DNA of 64,000 nt from Candidatus Saccharibacteria bacterium oral taxon 488. GTDB taxonomy: Bacteria > Patescibacteriota > Saccharimonadia > Saccharimonadales > Saccharimonadaceae. The stretch's first letter is position 1, and the number at the start of each line of letters is the position of its first letter. The DNA is taken from positions 813,856 to 877,855 of the forward strand of contig CP039998.1 in assembly GCA_013099015.1 (NCBI GenBank). Reading direction: 5' to 3'. Below the pieces are notes generated by a model that saw nothing but the letters and a program-made list of their open reading frames with translations, had not been told where the DNA came from and made no database searches. Shown here piece by piece: positions 52,599 through 61,798 of the stretch. Position numbers and translations under genes: made by a program.

Positions 52599-55262
52599 CT
52601 ACTCGCGCACTCTCATCTCCCCCTTCACCGCCTCATTACCAGTCTCAAGCGGTGGAGCAGCATATTCGTGCCACGTGCGGCCGTCAAAGGTGGAGAAGTA
52701 GGCGCGGTAGACACCAACTGGAAAGGGACGAGTGGTCTTGAATTCTTGTTCTTGACCAGGTTGAATGGTGGTTGGTTGGAGGCAGCCGAGATCATAGTTT
52801 GCTCCATGTTGGTTGCGCATAATGAGACAGGTGCGGTTAGTGGTAGTGATGGGTTGGCTGGCAAAGTTCTTGATCTTAAAGGTGGTAGTGACTGGCTCAC
52901 CGGCACGTGGAGAGGGATTAGAGAAAGTGATACCCTGGGTGAGTGTGGGGTTGGGGAGAATGGTGAACGATAAGCTGGTCACCTCCTTACCGTTCACTCC
53001 TGGCAGCGCCACCCCTTCGTGCCAGCGGCTACCATCGTATAACGCAAAGAAGGCTCTATACGTGCCCAGTTTGTTAAAAGGACGACCGAGCGAAAACTGT
53101 ACACTACTTTGTGGGGCAATTCCTTTTGTTGATTGACAGCCAAGGTCATGATTCTCACCACGTGGACCCCGAATAATGTAGCACAAGCGCTGATCAGTCT
53201 GCGACACCGCCGAACTAAGATTACGCAAAGTGAATGAGCCAGTCAGCTTGTCACCAGCACGCGCTGGCGCTGGTGTTATCGATAACCCCTGTGACATGAC
53301 AACATCCTGCAGCACTCTCATCTCCCCCTTCACCGCCTCATTACCAGTCTCAAGCGGTGGAGCAGCATATTCGTGCCACGTGCGGCCGTCAAAGGTGGAG
53401 AAGTAGGCGCGGTAGACACCAACTGGAAAGGGACGAGTGGTCTTGAATTCTTGTTCTTGACCAGGTTGAATGGTGGTTGGTTGGAGGCAGCCGAGATCAT
53501 AGTTTGCTCCATGTTGGTTGCGCATAATGAGACAGGTGCGGTTAGTGGTAGTGATGGGTTGGCTGGCAAAGTTCTTGATCTTAAAGGTGGTAGTGACTGG
53601 CTCACCGGCACGTGGAGAGGGATTAGAGAAAGTGATACCCTGGGTGAGTGTGGGGTTGGGGAGAATGGTGAACTGCGCCCGATTACCAGCACTAGCTGGT
53701 GTCGGCACCGGATACTGCGCCTCGGTCCAAGTTATCCCCTTATCGAGAGTGCCACTGATGCGCGCCTTGTATAGACCACTTTCTCGTGGAATAAACTCTT
53801 GGTCATAGGCATAGGTTGCACCCGGCGCAAGGCTGTTGACTGTATCAAAACTGGCATCAGCATTTCGTCCGCTCGGACTAGTAATTGCCGCGCCAAAATA
53901 ACCGAGGTCGATTGGCTTCGGACTATTATTTTTAACCGTGAAGCGAATCCGTGTTGATTGCCCAACGTGTGTCCGTTGATTTTGAATAGTTACTGGGGAA
54001 GTTACTGTTGGCGCCGTCTGCACAAACGTCGACACTTCGCGGCTATGGCCCGGAGCTGATTCTGGATAATTATTACTCCAACCGTTGCCCTCACGGTAAT
54101 TTGTGATCCAGAATTTATAATTCTCCTCTTTGGTTAACTTAGTTGTCACTCGGTAGGTATATGTCTGCCATGGCTCAAGAATAACCCGTTGGCTACCAAA
54201 GTCATAGTTATTCCACTTGCTATCACGGGCAGCTATCGCCATGGTCCCCAAGTCGCGGCGCTGATTTGTGGCGTTACGGATAGTAAACGATGCGGTTATT
54301 GTCATGTCCGTAAATAGTTTTGACCCGGTCCCCTCCGTTCTCACTGACAGCGGCGATTCAATTCGCACAGATTTCAGCGGCGAACCAAACCATTCATTAA
54401 AGAAGCGCCAAAAATTACGATTACCATATGCTCCACAGTGGGCCGTCCCTGGATAGGCGTCAAGGGCACCTTGATTTGGCTGATATGGGGTGTAGTTGTA
54501 CAAGTTGGCTGTTGCTTGATTCTCGATATATACCCATGAGCCGCCACAGGCCGCGTTTGGACTATACTGGATGTAATTTGACCGACCAGCCTTATAGCGA
54601 TATTCGCCCGGACGATTAGTATATAGCCGGAATTGGCGCGCCGCCATCCGTAGCTGATTATACATACCGGCATACTCGTTTGAACAATTCGCTGTATTAC
54701 CCGGCCCGCTGTCCGGACAAGCAAAGCCCATAGCATACTTATACTGACTCTTGAGTGGCCAGACATCAGTAAACAGTGACCCCTGTTCTTTCTTTAGTGT
54801 CACCAGCATTACTTGCGGATTAATACCAAATTCTTTTGATACATTCCAAATAATATTGGCCACCGACAGACCGCCAGCAAACCAACCGCCGCCCCTTTCA
54901 AACGAGGTCTCTTTCGTACTTGGATTTTCGTGATAATCCCGCAGACAGGCATATGGTGGACCGTGCCAACCGCGTTTAGCTGCATATTGCGCTCGCGTAC
55001 CTCCGCCATACTCAGATGGCCCAGTCCCCCATGTATCGCAGGCTGGCGTATGACTGTTGATAAAGTTTTGAATATCTTGAACGCTTGAAAATGTATTAGT
55101 ATCATAAAAAACATTGTCATCAATAATTCGCCCGGGACTCCATGGCGACAACGCCCCTGTTTTTGGCCAAAAAATAATCCCTAGACTAACAACACCAACG
55201 ACGGCCAGTGTATATCCGACACGCTTTAGCCAGGACGGTTTCATACTCTGTAACTGAATCAC
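52599..55262 (-). CDS. Large surface protein: lysozyme-like N-terminal domain plus Ig-like repeats
   Basis: 887 aa from GTG 55262 (AAGGAGG 7 nt before it). N-terminal membrane anchor (about 13-31); residues ~50-300 form a Trp/Tyr/Cys-rich domain with EFGINPQVMLVTLKKEQGSL, the pattern of lysozyme-like peptidoglycan hydrolases with a candidate catalytic Glu; then about five beta-rich Ig/CARDB-like modules. The modules alternate A-B: type A (FSNPSPRAGEPVTTTF ... ETGNEAVKGEMRV) occurs twice, encoded by 362 bp of identical DNA. Likely anchored outside the cell for wall remodelling or host contact (inference). Coupled to the upstream small gene by GTGA. Confidence 0.8.
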   Translation of the reverse strand: MIQLQSMKPSWLKRVGYTLAVVGVVSLGIIFWPKTGALSPWSPGRIIDDNVFYDTNTFSSVQDIQNFINSHTPACDTWGTGPSEYGGGTRAQYAAKRGWHGPPYACLRDYHENPSTKETSFERGGGWFAGGLSVANIIWNVSKEFGINPQVMLVTLKKEQGSLFTDVWPLKSQYKYAMGFACPDSGPGNTANCSNEYAGMYNQLRMAARQFRLYTNRPGEYRYKAGRSNYIQYSPNAACGGSWVYIENQATANLYNYTPYQPNQGALDAYPGTAHCGAYGNRNFWRFFNEWFGSPLKSVRIESPLSVRTEGTGSKLFTDMTITASFTIRNATNQRRDLGTMAIAARDSKWNNYDFGSQRVILEPWQTYTYRVTTKLTKEENYKFWITNYREGNGWSNNYPESAPGHSREVSTFVQTAPTVTSPVTIQNQRTHVGQSTRIRFTVKNNSPKPIDLGYFGAAITSPSGRNADASFDTVNSLAPGATYAYDQEFIPRESGLYKARISGTLDKGITWTEAQYPVPTPASAGNRAQFTILPNPTLTQGITFSNPSPRAGEPVTTTFKIKNFASQPITTTNRTCLIMRNQHGANYDLGCLQPTTIQPGQEQEFKTTRPFPVGVYRAYFSTFDGRTWHEYAAPPLETGNEAVKGEMRVLQDVVMSQGLSITPAPARAGDKLTGSFTLRNLSSAVSQTDQRLCYIIRGPRGENHDLGCQSTKGIAPQSSVQFSLGRPFNKLGTYRAFFALYDGSRWHEGVALPGVNGKEVTSLSFTILPNPTLTQGITFSNPSPRAGEPVTTTFKIKNFASQPITTTNRTCLIMRNQHGANYDLGCLQPTTIQPGQEQEFKTTRPFPVGVYRAYFSTFDGRTWHEYAAPPLETGNEAVKGEMRVRE
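52607..52968 (-). repeat. 362-bp direct repeat, copy 1
   Basis: Identical to 53312-53673 at every position I compared; period 705 bp (235 codons). Encodes the last type-A module of the surface protein. Confidence 0.95.
53312..53673 (-). repeat. 362-bp direct repeat, copy 2
   Basis: Exact copy of 52607-52968; the 343 bp between encode a distinct but related module. Identity in DNA, not only protein, suggests recent duplication or gene conversion. Confidence 0.95.
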
Positions 55263-55849
55263 CGTAACCCCTCCTTGCGGAACGACGGCCCATTTGTAGA
55301 TTCTCCAATATATGCACTTGATGAGTAAGTAACTTTTATCGACATATCAGTGCCCGATGGTAATTCTGATAGTGGAATCTCGGCCATCCGACAATTCGTT
55401 GAGCTCGGACCAGCGGATGCACCAGTTTGGCGCGAAACTTGACCACCGGACCAGTAGACCGTGAAGGTACAGCTGCCGCCATTTTCGACAATAGCGTTAA
55501 CGCCACCATCAATTTGTAGGCGCTGGCCGTCGCCACTGAGGCCGTAGCCGCTCACAATCGGCGTTACTGCTTGTTTTGAACCGCGTTGCTCGCTGGGGCC
55601 AGCTGGTTTATCAGGACTACGACCATCCCGCTCTTCTGGTTTCGTCTTATTGTCATCAACCTTCTTATCGTCACTCTTATTATCGTTTTCTTTCGTCTGG
55701 GATGAAGCAGCACCCTCCTTAGCTTGCTCTGCTCGTTGTGGTCGCGTTACTGCATAAACAACCGCCGCAATAGTAATTACGACGACCGCGCTCACTAAAC
55801 TAATGATTATAGCCCTGGTCTTCTTTGACGTTGTTTGTTTAACTCGCAT
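55259..55849 (-). CDS. Membrane-anchored protein with disordered linker and beta domain
   Basis: 196 aa, family not recognised. Basic N-terminus and one hydrophobic helix (about 12-33), then a ~55-residue Lys/Asp/Glu/Ser/Pro-rich linker, then a ~100-residue beta-rich domain with one Cys pair (SCTFTVYW ... STNCRMAEI). The layout (anchor, stalk, head) suits a surface-exposed protein. AGGGGAA before ATG 55849. It overlaps the large surface protein start by 4 nt, so the two probably act together. Confidence 0.75.
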   Translation of the reverse strand: MRVKQTTSKKTRAIIISLVSAVVVITIAAVVYAVTRPQRAEQAKEGAASSQTKENDNKSDDKKVDDNKTKPEERDGRSPDKPAGPSEQRGSKQAVTPIVSGYGLSGDGQRLQIDGGVNAIVENGGSCTFTVYWSGGQVSRQTGASAGPSSTNCRMAEIPLSELPSGTDMSIKVTYSSSAYIGESTNGPSFRKEGLR

Positions 55850-55934
55850 AGTGTTATTTCCCCTGTTTTTATCCTATCAGCTTAAGCATAACAGTTAATC
55901 GCTGGGTTTTCAATATTTTTGCCAATAAAGATGC

Positions 55935-55940
55935 TATAAT
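55935..55940 (+). promoter_or_regulatory. -10 box of the 55948 glycosyltransferase
   Basis: TATAAT, 7 nt before ATG 55948. Confidence 0.5.
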
Positions 55941-55947
55941 ATCCCGT

Positions 55948-56952
55948 ATGAATGCACAGAAATCCCAAGTTAAACCACCATTGGTGTCAATTATTACCGC
56001 CACCTATAATGACGAAACATACATTGAGTCCTCAATTCGCTCCGTGCTGTCACAAGATTTTACTGATTTCGAGTACCTTATTATTAATGATGGCTCAACC
56101 GATAATACAAAAAAAATCGTTCAGCGCCTTCAAAAAGAAGATGGCCGCATTCGCCTCATTAATCAAAAAAATAGCGGCCTAGTAGCCTCACTCAACCGCG
56201 GCATTACCGAAGCGCGCGGTACTTACATTGCCCGTATTGATGGCGACGACGAGTGGTTGCCGCACAAATTGAAAACTCAGGTTGCTATGCTTGAAGCAAA
56301 TAAAAACCTAGTTCTGGTTGGCGGAGGCGCAGAAATTATAAACCAAGACAGCGTGCCGACTGGTTTTATTTTTAACGTTGCTCGTAATGAAGATATCAGA
56401 CTTGGTCTTTGCATTTTTAATCAATTCTGCCATTCATCGGTTGTTTATCGCCGCCAGGCGGCACTTGACGCTGGTCTTTACCCTGACACCTGTCCAGCCG
56501 AGGATTATGACCTGTTTAGTAAATTTGCCGAACACGGTGAACTTGCTAACGTACCTTACCCCGTTTTCCGCTATCGCATTAGTGACGGCAGCATCTCGGC
56601 TAAACGGCGCGATGAGCAAAATCGTCTCGCTAAAAAGTTTTCGCTTCGCAACTGGGATATCGTTCAGCCGACGGTCACTAGTCGTGCCGACATCAAACGT
56701 GCTTTCGCCTATTATATCAAAAATCCAATTAACCATGATTTTGGAATTAGCCACAAGCACGCCTATACGTTTGTACTAATGCGTATCGGCTATCGTATGC
56801 TTCAAAAGGGACAGGTTGGTAAGGGGCTCCGTCAGCTTTGGAACGTGGCATCAACCGGGCGCACTGCCTCCAAGATCGTTGTTAAGTGGGGGCTTGATAT
56901 CATCAAGATTAAGCTTCGACCATCACGTCGAAAAACAAAAACAGCAGCTTAG
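55948..56952 (+). CDS. Glycosyltransferase family 2
   Basis: 334 aa. GT-A fold: SIITATYNDETYIESSIRSVL, YLIINDGSTDNTK, GTYIARIDGDDEWLPHKL (DGD/DDE metal motif), SSVVYRRQAALDAGLY and PAEDYDLFSKF. Basic C-terminal tail. Single-gene unit with a leaderless start; convergent with the exporter pair. Confidence 0.93.
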   Translation: MNAQKSQVKPPLVSIITATYNDETYIESSIRSVLSQDFTDFEYLIINDGSTDNTKKIVQRLQKEDGRIRLINQKNSGLVASLNRGITEARGTYIARIDGDDEWLPHKLKTQVAMLEANKNLVLVGGGAEIINQDSVPTGFIFNVARNEDIRLGLCIFNQFCHSSVVYRRQAALDAGLYPDTCPAEDYDLFSKFAEHGELANVPYPVFRYRISDGSISAKRRDEQNRLAKKFSLRNWDIVQPTVTSRADIKRAFAYYIKNPINHDFGISHKHAYTFVLMRIGYRMLQKGQVGKGLRQLWNVASTGRTASKIVVKWGLDIIKIKLRPSRRKTKTAA

Positions 56953-57000
56953 CAGTACGAAGACAGAATATCACCAAACTATTGGACGGGCTATCCTTTT

Positions 57001-58182
57001 CTATCTGTGATCGTGGCGCCACTGCCGCGGAATCAATGTTAATCCCCCAAACGACTGCCCAACTACTGAAAAGTCTTTCGTGATAGTAAATTCCTCGGCA
57101 CGATAAGCAACGTCATACTTTACTGACCCATCGTGATTGAGAAGATTAACGTCAACATAGTACGATCCCGGGCCTAAATTTGCTTCGATATCGAGTGTCA
57201 GTTTTTTGTCTTTCGGTAGCCTAGCAAACCCTTCACGATTAGTAATAAAATTCGATACCAAATCACTGTCCTTGCGATACAAATCAACCATGATTGCTCG
57301 TGTCTTATCATGATGCCAAGCGATATCAAACGAGATGGTCTCGCCAACCTTAAAGCTACGCTGTTTTTTACCCGTCGCGTCACGGATCGTAATATCAACA
57401 TTTTTACCAGTATATTGCCGATTTCTATCAATACTTGCGTCAATCACTGCTTGATTGAGCCGACTATACTCGTCAGCCACCCGCACCGGGTCTCCCTCTT
57501 TGATAATTGTGCCGTCTTGGATTAGTACAGCACGATTACAAAACTTCTTGACTGTTTCCATATCGTGTGTCACCAGGACGACCGTTTGGCCGCTGGCTTT
57601 ATATTGCTCAAATATGTCGATGCACTTGTACTGGAATGCCTCATCACCGACAGCCAACACTTCATCAAAAATCATGATATCATTACGCGCCTTGATTGCT
57701 ACTGAAAACGCCAATCGTACCTGCATACCTGACGAATAATTTTTCAGCTTCTGATCCATAAACGGTTCAAGTTCAGCAAAGGCAACAATCTCATCATACA
57801 TCGCCTCCATCTCTTTGCGGGTGAACCCAAGTAGTGCTCCGTTCAAAAAAACATTATCTCGGCCAGACAGCTCCGGGTTAAAGCCAACACCCAATTCAAT
57901 AAATGGTGTCAGCTTACCATGTAGCTGAATGCTACCGCTCGTCGGTTGATACACACCAGCGAGGATTTTAAGCATAGTGCTTTTTCCTGAGCCGTTCCGA
58001 CCAACAACCCCGAAAAAATCACCCTGATTAATAGTAAAACTAACCCCGTCCAATACCTTTTGGACGGTCTTTTTATTTCGTTTGATAATATTAACAAAGG
58101 CATGCTTAATGCTTGAGTTTTTGGTCTGTGGCAATATAAACTCTTTATGTATATCCTTAATTACAATAGCCGGCTTCGTCAT
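57001..58182 (-). CDS. Polysaccharide ABC exporter ATP-binding protein (Wzt/TagH-like)
   Basis: 393 aa. Walker A GRNGSGKST (about 62-70), signature YSSGMQVRLAFS, Walker B DIMIFDEVLAVGDEAF, H-loop VTHD; residues ~255-393 form an extra C-terminal beta domain (Wzt_C-like: GETISFDIAWHHDKTRAIMVDLY ... GPGSYYVDVNLLN). In known systems such a domain reads the end group of the glycan before export. Directly abuts the permease gene. Confidence 0.95.
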   Translation of the reverse strand: MTKPAIVIKDIHKEFILPQTKNSSIKHAFVNIIKRNKKTVQKVLDGVSFTINQGDFFGVVGRNGSGKSTMLKILAGVYQPTSGSIQLHGKLTPFIELGVGFNPELSGRDNVFLNGALLGFTRKEMEAMYDEIVAFAELEPFMDQKLKNYSSGMQVRLAFSVAIKARNDIMIFDEVLAVGDEAFQYKCIDIFEQYKASGQTVVLVTHDMETVKKFCNRAVLIQDGTIIKEGDPVRVADEYSRLNQAVIDASIDRNRQYTGKNVDITIRDATGKKQRSFKVGETISFDIAWHHDKTRAIMVDLYRKDSDLVSNFITNREGFARLPKDKKLTLDIEANLGPGSYYVDVNLLNHDGSVKYDVAYRAEEFTITKDFSVVGQSFGGLTLIPRQWRHDHR

Positions 58183-58992
58183 CTAAATATCCTCCGCAAA
58201 TGAACGTTGCTTGCGCTGGAAATGCCACCACCCCAGCCCAAACAGCCCGATGGTTATCATAATCGGAATAAACCACAACAACGGATTATGAAATGTTTGC
58301 CAAATTGTCTGAGAGGCGGGGTTACTAGGCATCAGTGTATGCCTGGCGTCTTGAATAATTTGCGTAACAGGGTTCAAAAACGCGACTTTCTGGATGACTG
58401 TAGGCATATAAATAATGGCAAAAATAATACCACTGGCGTAAAACCCAGCCTGCAACAAAATCTCCCAGATATACGCGATATCACGAAACGTTACGTAGAG
58501 TGCCGAGAGTAGCAGAGATAGGCCAATTGATAGTAAAAATAGCTGAGCAATTATCGGAATTAGTAGCAACCACAACAAAGTTGGCATTAGACCACTTAGT
58601 AGTGCAAAAATTATCACCACAATCATCCCTAAGCCAAGGTTAATCAGCGCCGATACGGAGCTGGCAACCACTAAGAGGTGTCTTGGGATTGCTACTTTAC
58701 GAATTAGTTGCCCATTTTCCACTACCGAACGAGTACCTACCATCGTTGCCTCAGAGAAAAAGTTCCATAGCACGACGCCAATCAATAACCAGACGCCAAA
58801 ATATTCAATCCCTTTACTGCCCTGTGGGAACGCATAGGTAAACAATACATATAAGATGCCGAATATGAACAGCGGCTTCAGAAGCGACCATACGTATCCG
58901 AGGGCAGAATTTTGGTAGCGAACCTTAAAGTCTGTGCTAACCATTGCGCGCAAAATTGCCCGATTTCTTTCATTACCAAAGAGATGTTTCAC
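58183..58992 (-). CDS. Polysaccharide ABC exporter permease (Wzm/TagG-like)
   Basis: 269 aa with about six helices. Family start RAILRAMVSTDFKVRYQNSALGYVWSLLKPL and a central FRDIAYIWEILLQAGFYASGIIF. Exports lipid-linked glycan with the adjacent ATPase. Starts at GTG 58992; TATAAT ends 6 nt before it. Divergent from the GT4 gene at 59038, the two start codons being only 45 bp apart. Confidence 0.93.
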   Translation of the reverse strand: MKHLFGNERNRAILRAMVSTDFKVRYQNSALGYVWSLLKPLFIFGILYVLFTYAFPQGSKGIEYFGVWLLIGVVLWNFFSEATMVGTRSVVENGQLIRKVAIPRHLLVVASSVSALINLGLGMIVVIIFALLSGLMPTLLWLLLIPIIAQLFLLSIGLSLLLSALYVTFRDIAYIWEILLQAGFYASGIIFAIIYMPTVIQKVAFLNPVTQIIQDARHTLMPSNPASQTIWQTFHNPLLWFIPIMITIGLFGLGWWHFQRKQRSFAEDI

Positions 58993-58998
58993 TCCCTG

Positions 58999-59004
58999 AT
59001 TATA
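58999..59004 (-). promoter_or_regulatory. -10 box of the exporter pair
   Basis: TATAAT on the minus strand, 6 nt before GTG 58992. Confidence 0.55.
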
Positions 59005-59025
59005 CCAAATTACACCAAAAAGATA

Positions 59026-59031
59026 TATACT
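59026..59031 (+). promoter_or_regulatory. -10 box of the 59038 glycosyltransferase
   Basis: TATACT, 6 nt before ATG 59038. Divergent from the exporter promoter; the two -10 boxes are about 21 bp apart. Confidence 0.55.
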
Positions 59032-59037
59032 TGTAAA

Positions 59038-60183
59038 ATGAATCGGTTACGAGTTGTTATCGTACGAAATGCCGCACCTCATGATTTTGGTGGTGGCGAG
59101 CGATTTCCAGTGTTCTTAGGTCAAGAATTACAAAAAATAGGTCATTTGCCGGTTATTTTTAGTCACCACACGGCACTCTGTGACTACGCTAAGTACGAAC
59201 GGTTGACTTATCACCGCTCTTGGTGGTGGTCTCGACAAAACTGGAGCGGCTGGCGAGTTATACTAACACCGCTATATGTGTTATGGCAACTGCTGCTTAC
59301 GTCGTATTATATTATCCAATTTCATCGCTACAAAGCTGACGTTGTTCACCTGCAGAGTAAGGATGATTTTATTGCTGGGTCAATCGCTGGTAAGCTTATC
59401 GGTGCCCATGTTATCTGGACTGATCACGCCGACCTCAAACATGTCTGGAAGCAGCTCGGCGTATGGTATAAAAACCCGACTGGTAAGCTGGTTGCTTGGG
59501 CGGCACGCTTTGCCGACGCAATTACCCTCGTTAGCCAGAGTGAATGCCGTCTCGTTTCTGATAATCTGCCGTTAACCTCACCAATTCATCGTAAATTAAC
59601 CGTTATCTATAATGGTGTCAACGACCAGAAACCAACACACACACCCATCAAAAGCCGCCCGTTCACGTTCTGTATCGCCGGTCGCCTAGTTGTTGATAAG
59701 GGAGTTAGTGAAGCGATCGCTGCATTCAAACGACTTCACGCTACACATCACGACACGCGCCTCATTCTGATCGGTGACGGACCAGATCGTTCACGGTTTG
59801 AGAAACAGACCAAAGGGTTACCGGTCACCTTTCGTGGCCACCAAACAGACCCCCTCCCTGAAGTTGCCACCGCTGACGTATATCTTCATCCAACATACCA
59901 CGAGGGGTTTAGTGTTTCACTCGTTGAGGCTAGTATGCTCCAGCTACCAATTATCGCCACTGACGTTGGCGGCAATCCAGAGATTATTCATCATAATAAA
60001 ACCGGCCTCCTCGTCCCCGCAAAGAACTCAGTGGCGCTACATGATGCCATGGAGCAGCTATATTCTAACCCCGAGCTTCGCGCACGTCTAGCCACCGCTG
60101 CCCGCCGTCAATATCTTGCCTCGTTTGTTTTTCACACTATCGTTAAAACACAATTTATTCCTTTGTATAAAAACGGTTTATAA
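59038..60183 (+). CDS. Glycosyltransferase family 4
   Basis: 381 aa from ATG 59038; the frame is open further upstream over the exporter promoter, but TATACT 6 nt before this ATG and the family start LRVVIVRNAAPHDFGGGERF fix it here. GT-B C-half has FCIAGRLVVDKGVSEAIAAF and E-x7-E motif HEGFSVSLVEASML. Confidence 0.92.
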   Translation: MNRLRVVIVRNAAPHDFGGGERFPVFLGQELQKIGHLPVIFSHHTALCDYAKYERLTYHRSWWWSRQNWSGWRVILTPLYVLWQLLLTSYYIIQFHRYKADVVHLQSKDDFIAGSIAGKLIGAHVIWTDHADLKHVWKQLGVWYKNPTGKLVAWAARFADAITLVSQSECRLVSDNLPLTSPIHRKLTVIYNGVNDQKPTHTPIKSRPFTFCIAGRLVVDKGVSEAIAAFKRLHATHHDTRLILIGDGPDRSRFEKQTKGLPVTFRGHQTDPLPEVATADVYLHPTYHEGFSVSLVEASMLQLPIIATDVGGNPEIIHHNKTGLLVPAKNSVALHDAMEQLYSNPELRARLATAARRQYLASFVFHTIVKTQFIPLYKNGL

Positions 60184-60184
60184 T
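60179..60184 (+). promoter_or_regulatory. -10 box of the 60191 glycosyltransferase
   Basis: TATAAT, 6 nt before ATG 60191; overlaps the stop codon of the preceding gene. Confidence 0.55.
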
Positions 60185-60190
60185 ATACCT

Positions 60191-61348
60191 ATGAAGATTC
60201 GTGTAGAAACCGCCGCTCTCACCGCTCCCAATATATCCGGGGTTGGTCATTACACTCGTATGTTGACCAATAGCCTCGCTCGCTATTCACCGCCAGAAAC
60301 TGAGGTTTCGGCATTTTATTTTAATTTTTTGAGCAAGCATCGGGACCCTATTCTAGACAGCTCAATCAAGCATGAAAAACACACGCTCATGCCCCAGCGG
60401 CTATTTGCCAAGCTCCAAAGTTATGGTTTGCCGCTACCGTACGACCTCTTGTCATCACCTGTCGACGTCGCTATTTTTCCAAATTTTGACCGCTGGACAA
60501 CCAGTAAAGCAGCTATCACTGCCGTCGTTATTCACGACCTCGGCTATCTCTATTTTCCTGAGACGATTGAACGGCGCAACCTAGCTCATTTACGCCGCCG
60601 TGTCGCCCATGCAACCCGAGTAGCCGACCTCATCATTACCGTCTCGGAGTCAGTCAAATCAGAAATTATCGCCGAATACGGCGTACCAGCTTCGAAAATT
60701 ATCGTCACACCAATACCAGCTGACCCAATTTATTCTCAACCGGGTACAATTAACGTCGTCGCCAAATACAACTTACCAACCAAGCGGTATATCTTTTCAA
60801 TTGGCAATCTCGAGCCACGCAAAGATTTACCGACAATGATTGCCGCCTTTCGCGCTCTACCAAACAAAATCCGCAAACAGTATTCATTAGTGCTAGCTGG
60901 TGGTAAGGGCTGGAAGACCGAGACTACTGAACATGCTATCGCTGAGGCTCAAGCTGCAGGTGAACATATTATCCGCCCGGGATACATTCCCCAGGAATAT
61001 GTACCTGCATTTTATCAGCAAGCAGACCTTTTTTGCATGAGCTCCATTTACGAAGGATTCGGCATACCGATTGTTGAGGCGCTGACTAGCGGTACGCCGG
61101 TTGTTGCCTCCGATATTCCTGTGCTCCGCGAGGCTGGTGGAAATGCGGTTCTTTACGCTCAGCCTAAAAATCCCGACGACTTCATGAAAAAAATGCTCTC
61201 TATCATCGCTGACCCGCAAAAAGCACGCCTTGATATGAAAACTGCGGTTCAGGCTCATCTCAATACTATTTCCTGGCAGAATAATACCGATCGCCTCATC
61301 GCTGCTTTCAAGGAGGCTATTGCCGCTAAAAAACATCGCACCAACTAG
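60191..61348 (+). CDS. Glycosyltransferase family 4
   Basis: 385 aa from ATG 60191. MKIRVETAALTAPNISGVGHYTRML, VIHDLGYLYFPETIERRN, ITVSESVKSEII, IFSIGNLEPRKDLPTMI and E-x7-E motif YEGFGIPIVEALTSG. Mannosyltransferase-like members of GT4 use this wording, which would fit the local ManC, but the donor is not certain. Confidence 0.93.
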   Translation: MKIRVETAALTAPNISGVGHYTRMLTNSLARYSPPETEVSAFYFNFLSKHRDPILDSSIKHEKHTLMPQRLFAKLQSYGLPLPYDLLSSPVDVAIFPNFDRWTTSKAAITAVVIHDLGYLYFPETIERRNLAHLRRRVAHATRVADLIITVSESVKSEIIAEYGVPASKIIVTPIPADPIYSQPGTINVVAKYNLPTKRYIFSIGNLEPRKDLPTMIAAFRALPNKIRKQYSLVLAGGKGWKTETTEHAIAEAQAAGEHIIRPGYIPQEYVPAFYQQADLFCMSSIYEGFGIPIVEALTSGTPVVASDIPVLREAGGNAVLYAQPKNPDDFMKKMLSIIADPQKARLDMKTAVQAHLNTISWQNNTDRLIAAFKEAIAAKKHRTN

Positions 61349-61359
61349 GGTTTATGGGT

Positions 61360-61365
61360 TATACT
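61360..61365 (+). promoter_or_regulatory. -10 box of the GtrA-like gene
   Basis: TATACT, 7 nt before ATG 61373. Confidence 0.5.
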
Positions 61366-61372
61366 TATCATT

Positions 61373-61798
61373 ATGGCTCGTTTCAAACACTACATCACCA
61401 ACCATGCCACCAAACTTCGCTACCTCCTCATCGGTACCATCAACACCACCATTGATTTTGGTGTGTTGTTTATGTTGACCTGGTTTATCAGCACACCGAA
61501 AGAATTAGCTAATATTATCTCGACAACCATCGCCTTTAGTTTCAGCTTCGTCGCCAATCGATCATTCACCTTTCGCTCACGCACCGGCAATGTTCGCCGT
61601 CAGCTACTCCTCTTTACCCTCGTCACCCTGTTTGGTCTCTGGGTAATTCAGACTATCATTATTGCGCTACTCGCGCCAATTTTCATTGGCTTTAACCTCA
61701 GTCAGCCGGTAGCACTATTCGCCAGCAAACTCATCGCCACTGTCGCCAGCCTCATCTGGAACTATCTGCTCTATACTAACGTTGTTTTCAAAGATTAA
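61373..61798 (+). CDS. GtrA-family membrane protein
   Basis: 141 aa with four hydrophobic helices and the GtrA family pattern: KLRYLLIGTINTTIDFGVLFML, IAFSFSFVANRSFTFRSRTG (conserved N-R-x-F-T-F), and SLIWNYLLYTNVVFKD at the end (W-N-x-x). Proposed role is flipping of polyprenyl-phosphate sugars, which would match the GtrB-like transferase at 46933. Its stop overlaps the convergent jag gene by 4 nt. Confidence 0.92.
   Translation: MARFKHYITNHATKLRYLLIGTINTTIDFGVLFMLTWFISTPKELANIISTTIAFSFSFVANRSFTFRSRTGNVRRQLLLFTLVTLFGLWVIQTIIIALLAPIFIGFNLSQPVALFASKLIATVASLIWNYLLYTNVVFKD

Noticed and set aside
52599..53774. Plus-strand ORFs of 127 and 133 aa with identical middle parts
   Set aside because: They are antisense shadows of the repeated surface-protein modules; their identity only reflects the 362-bp DNA repeat.
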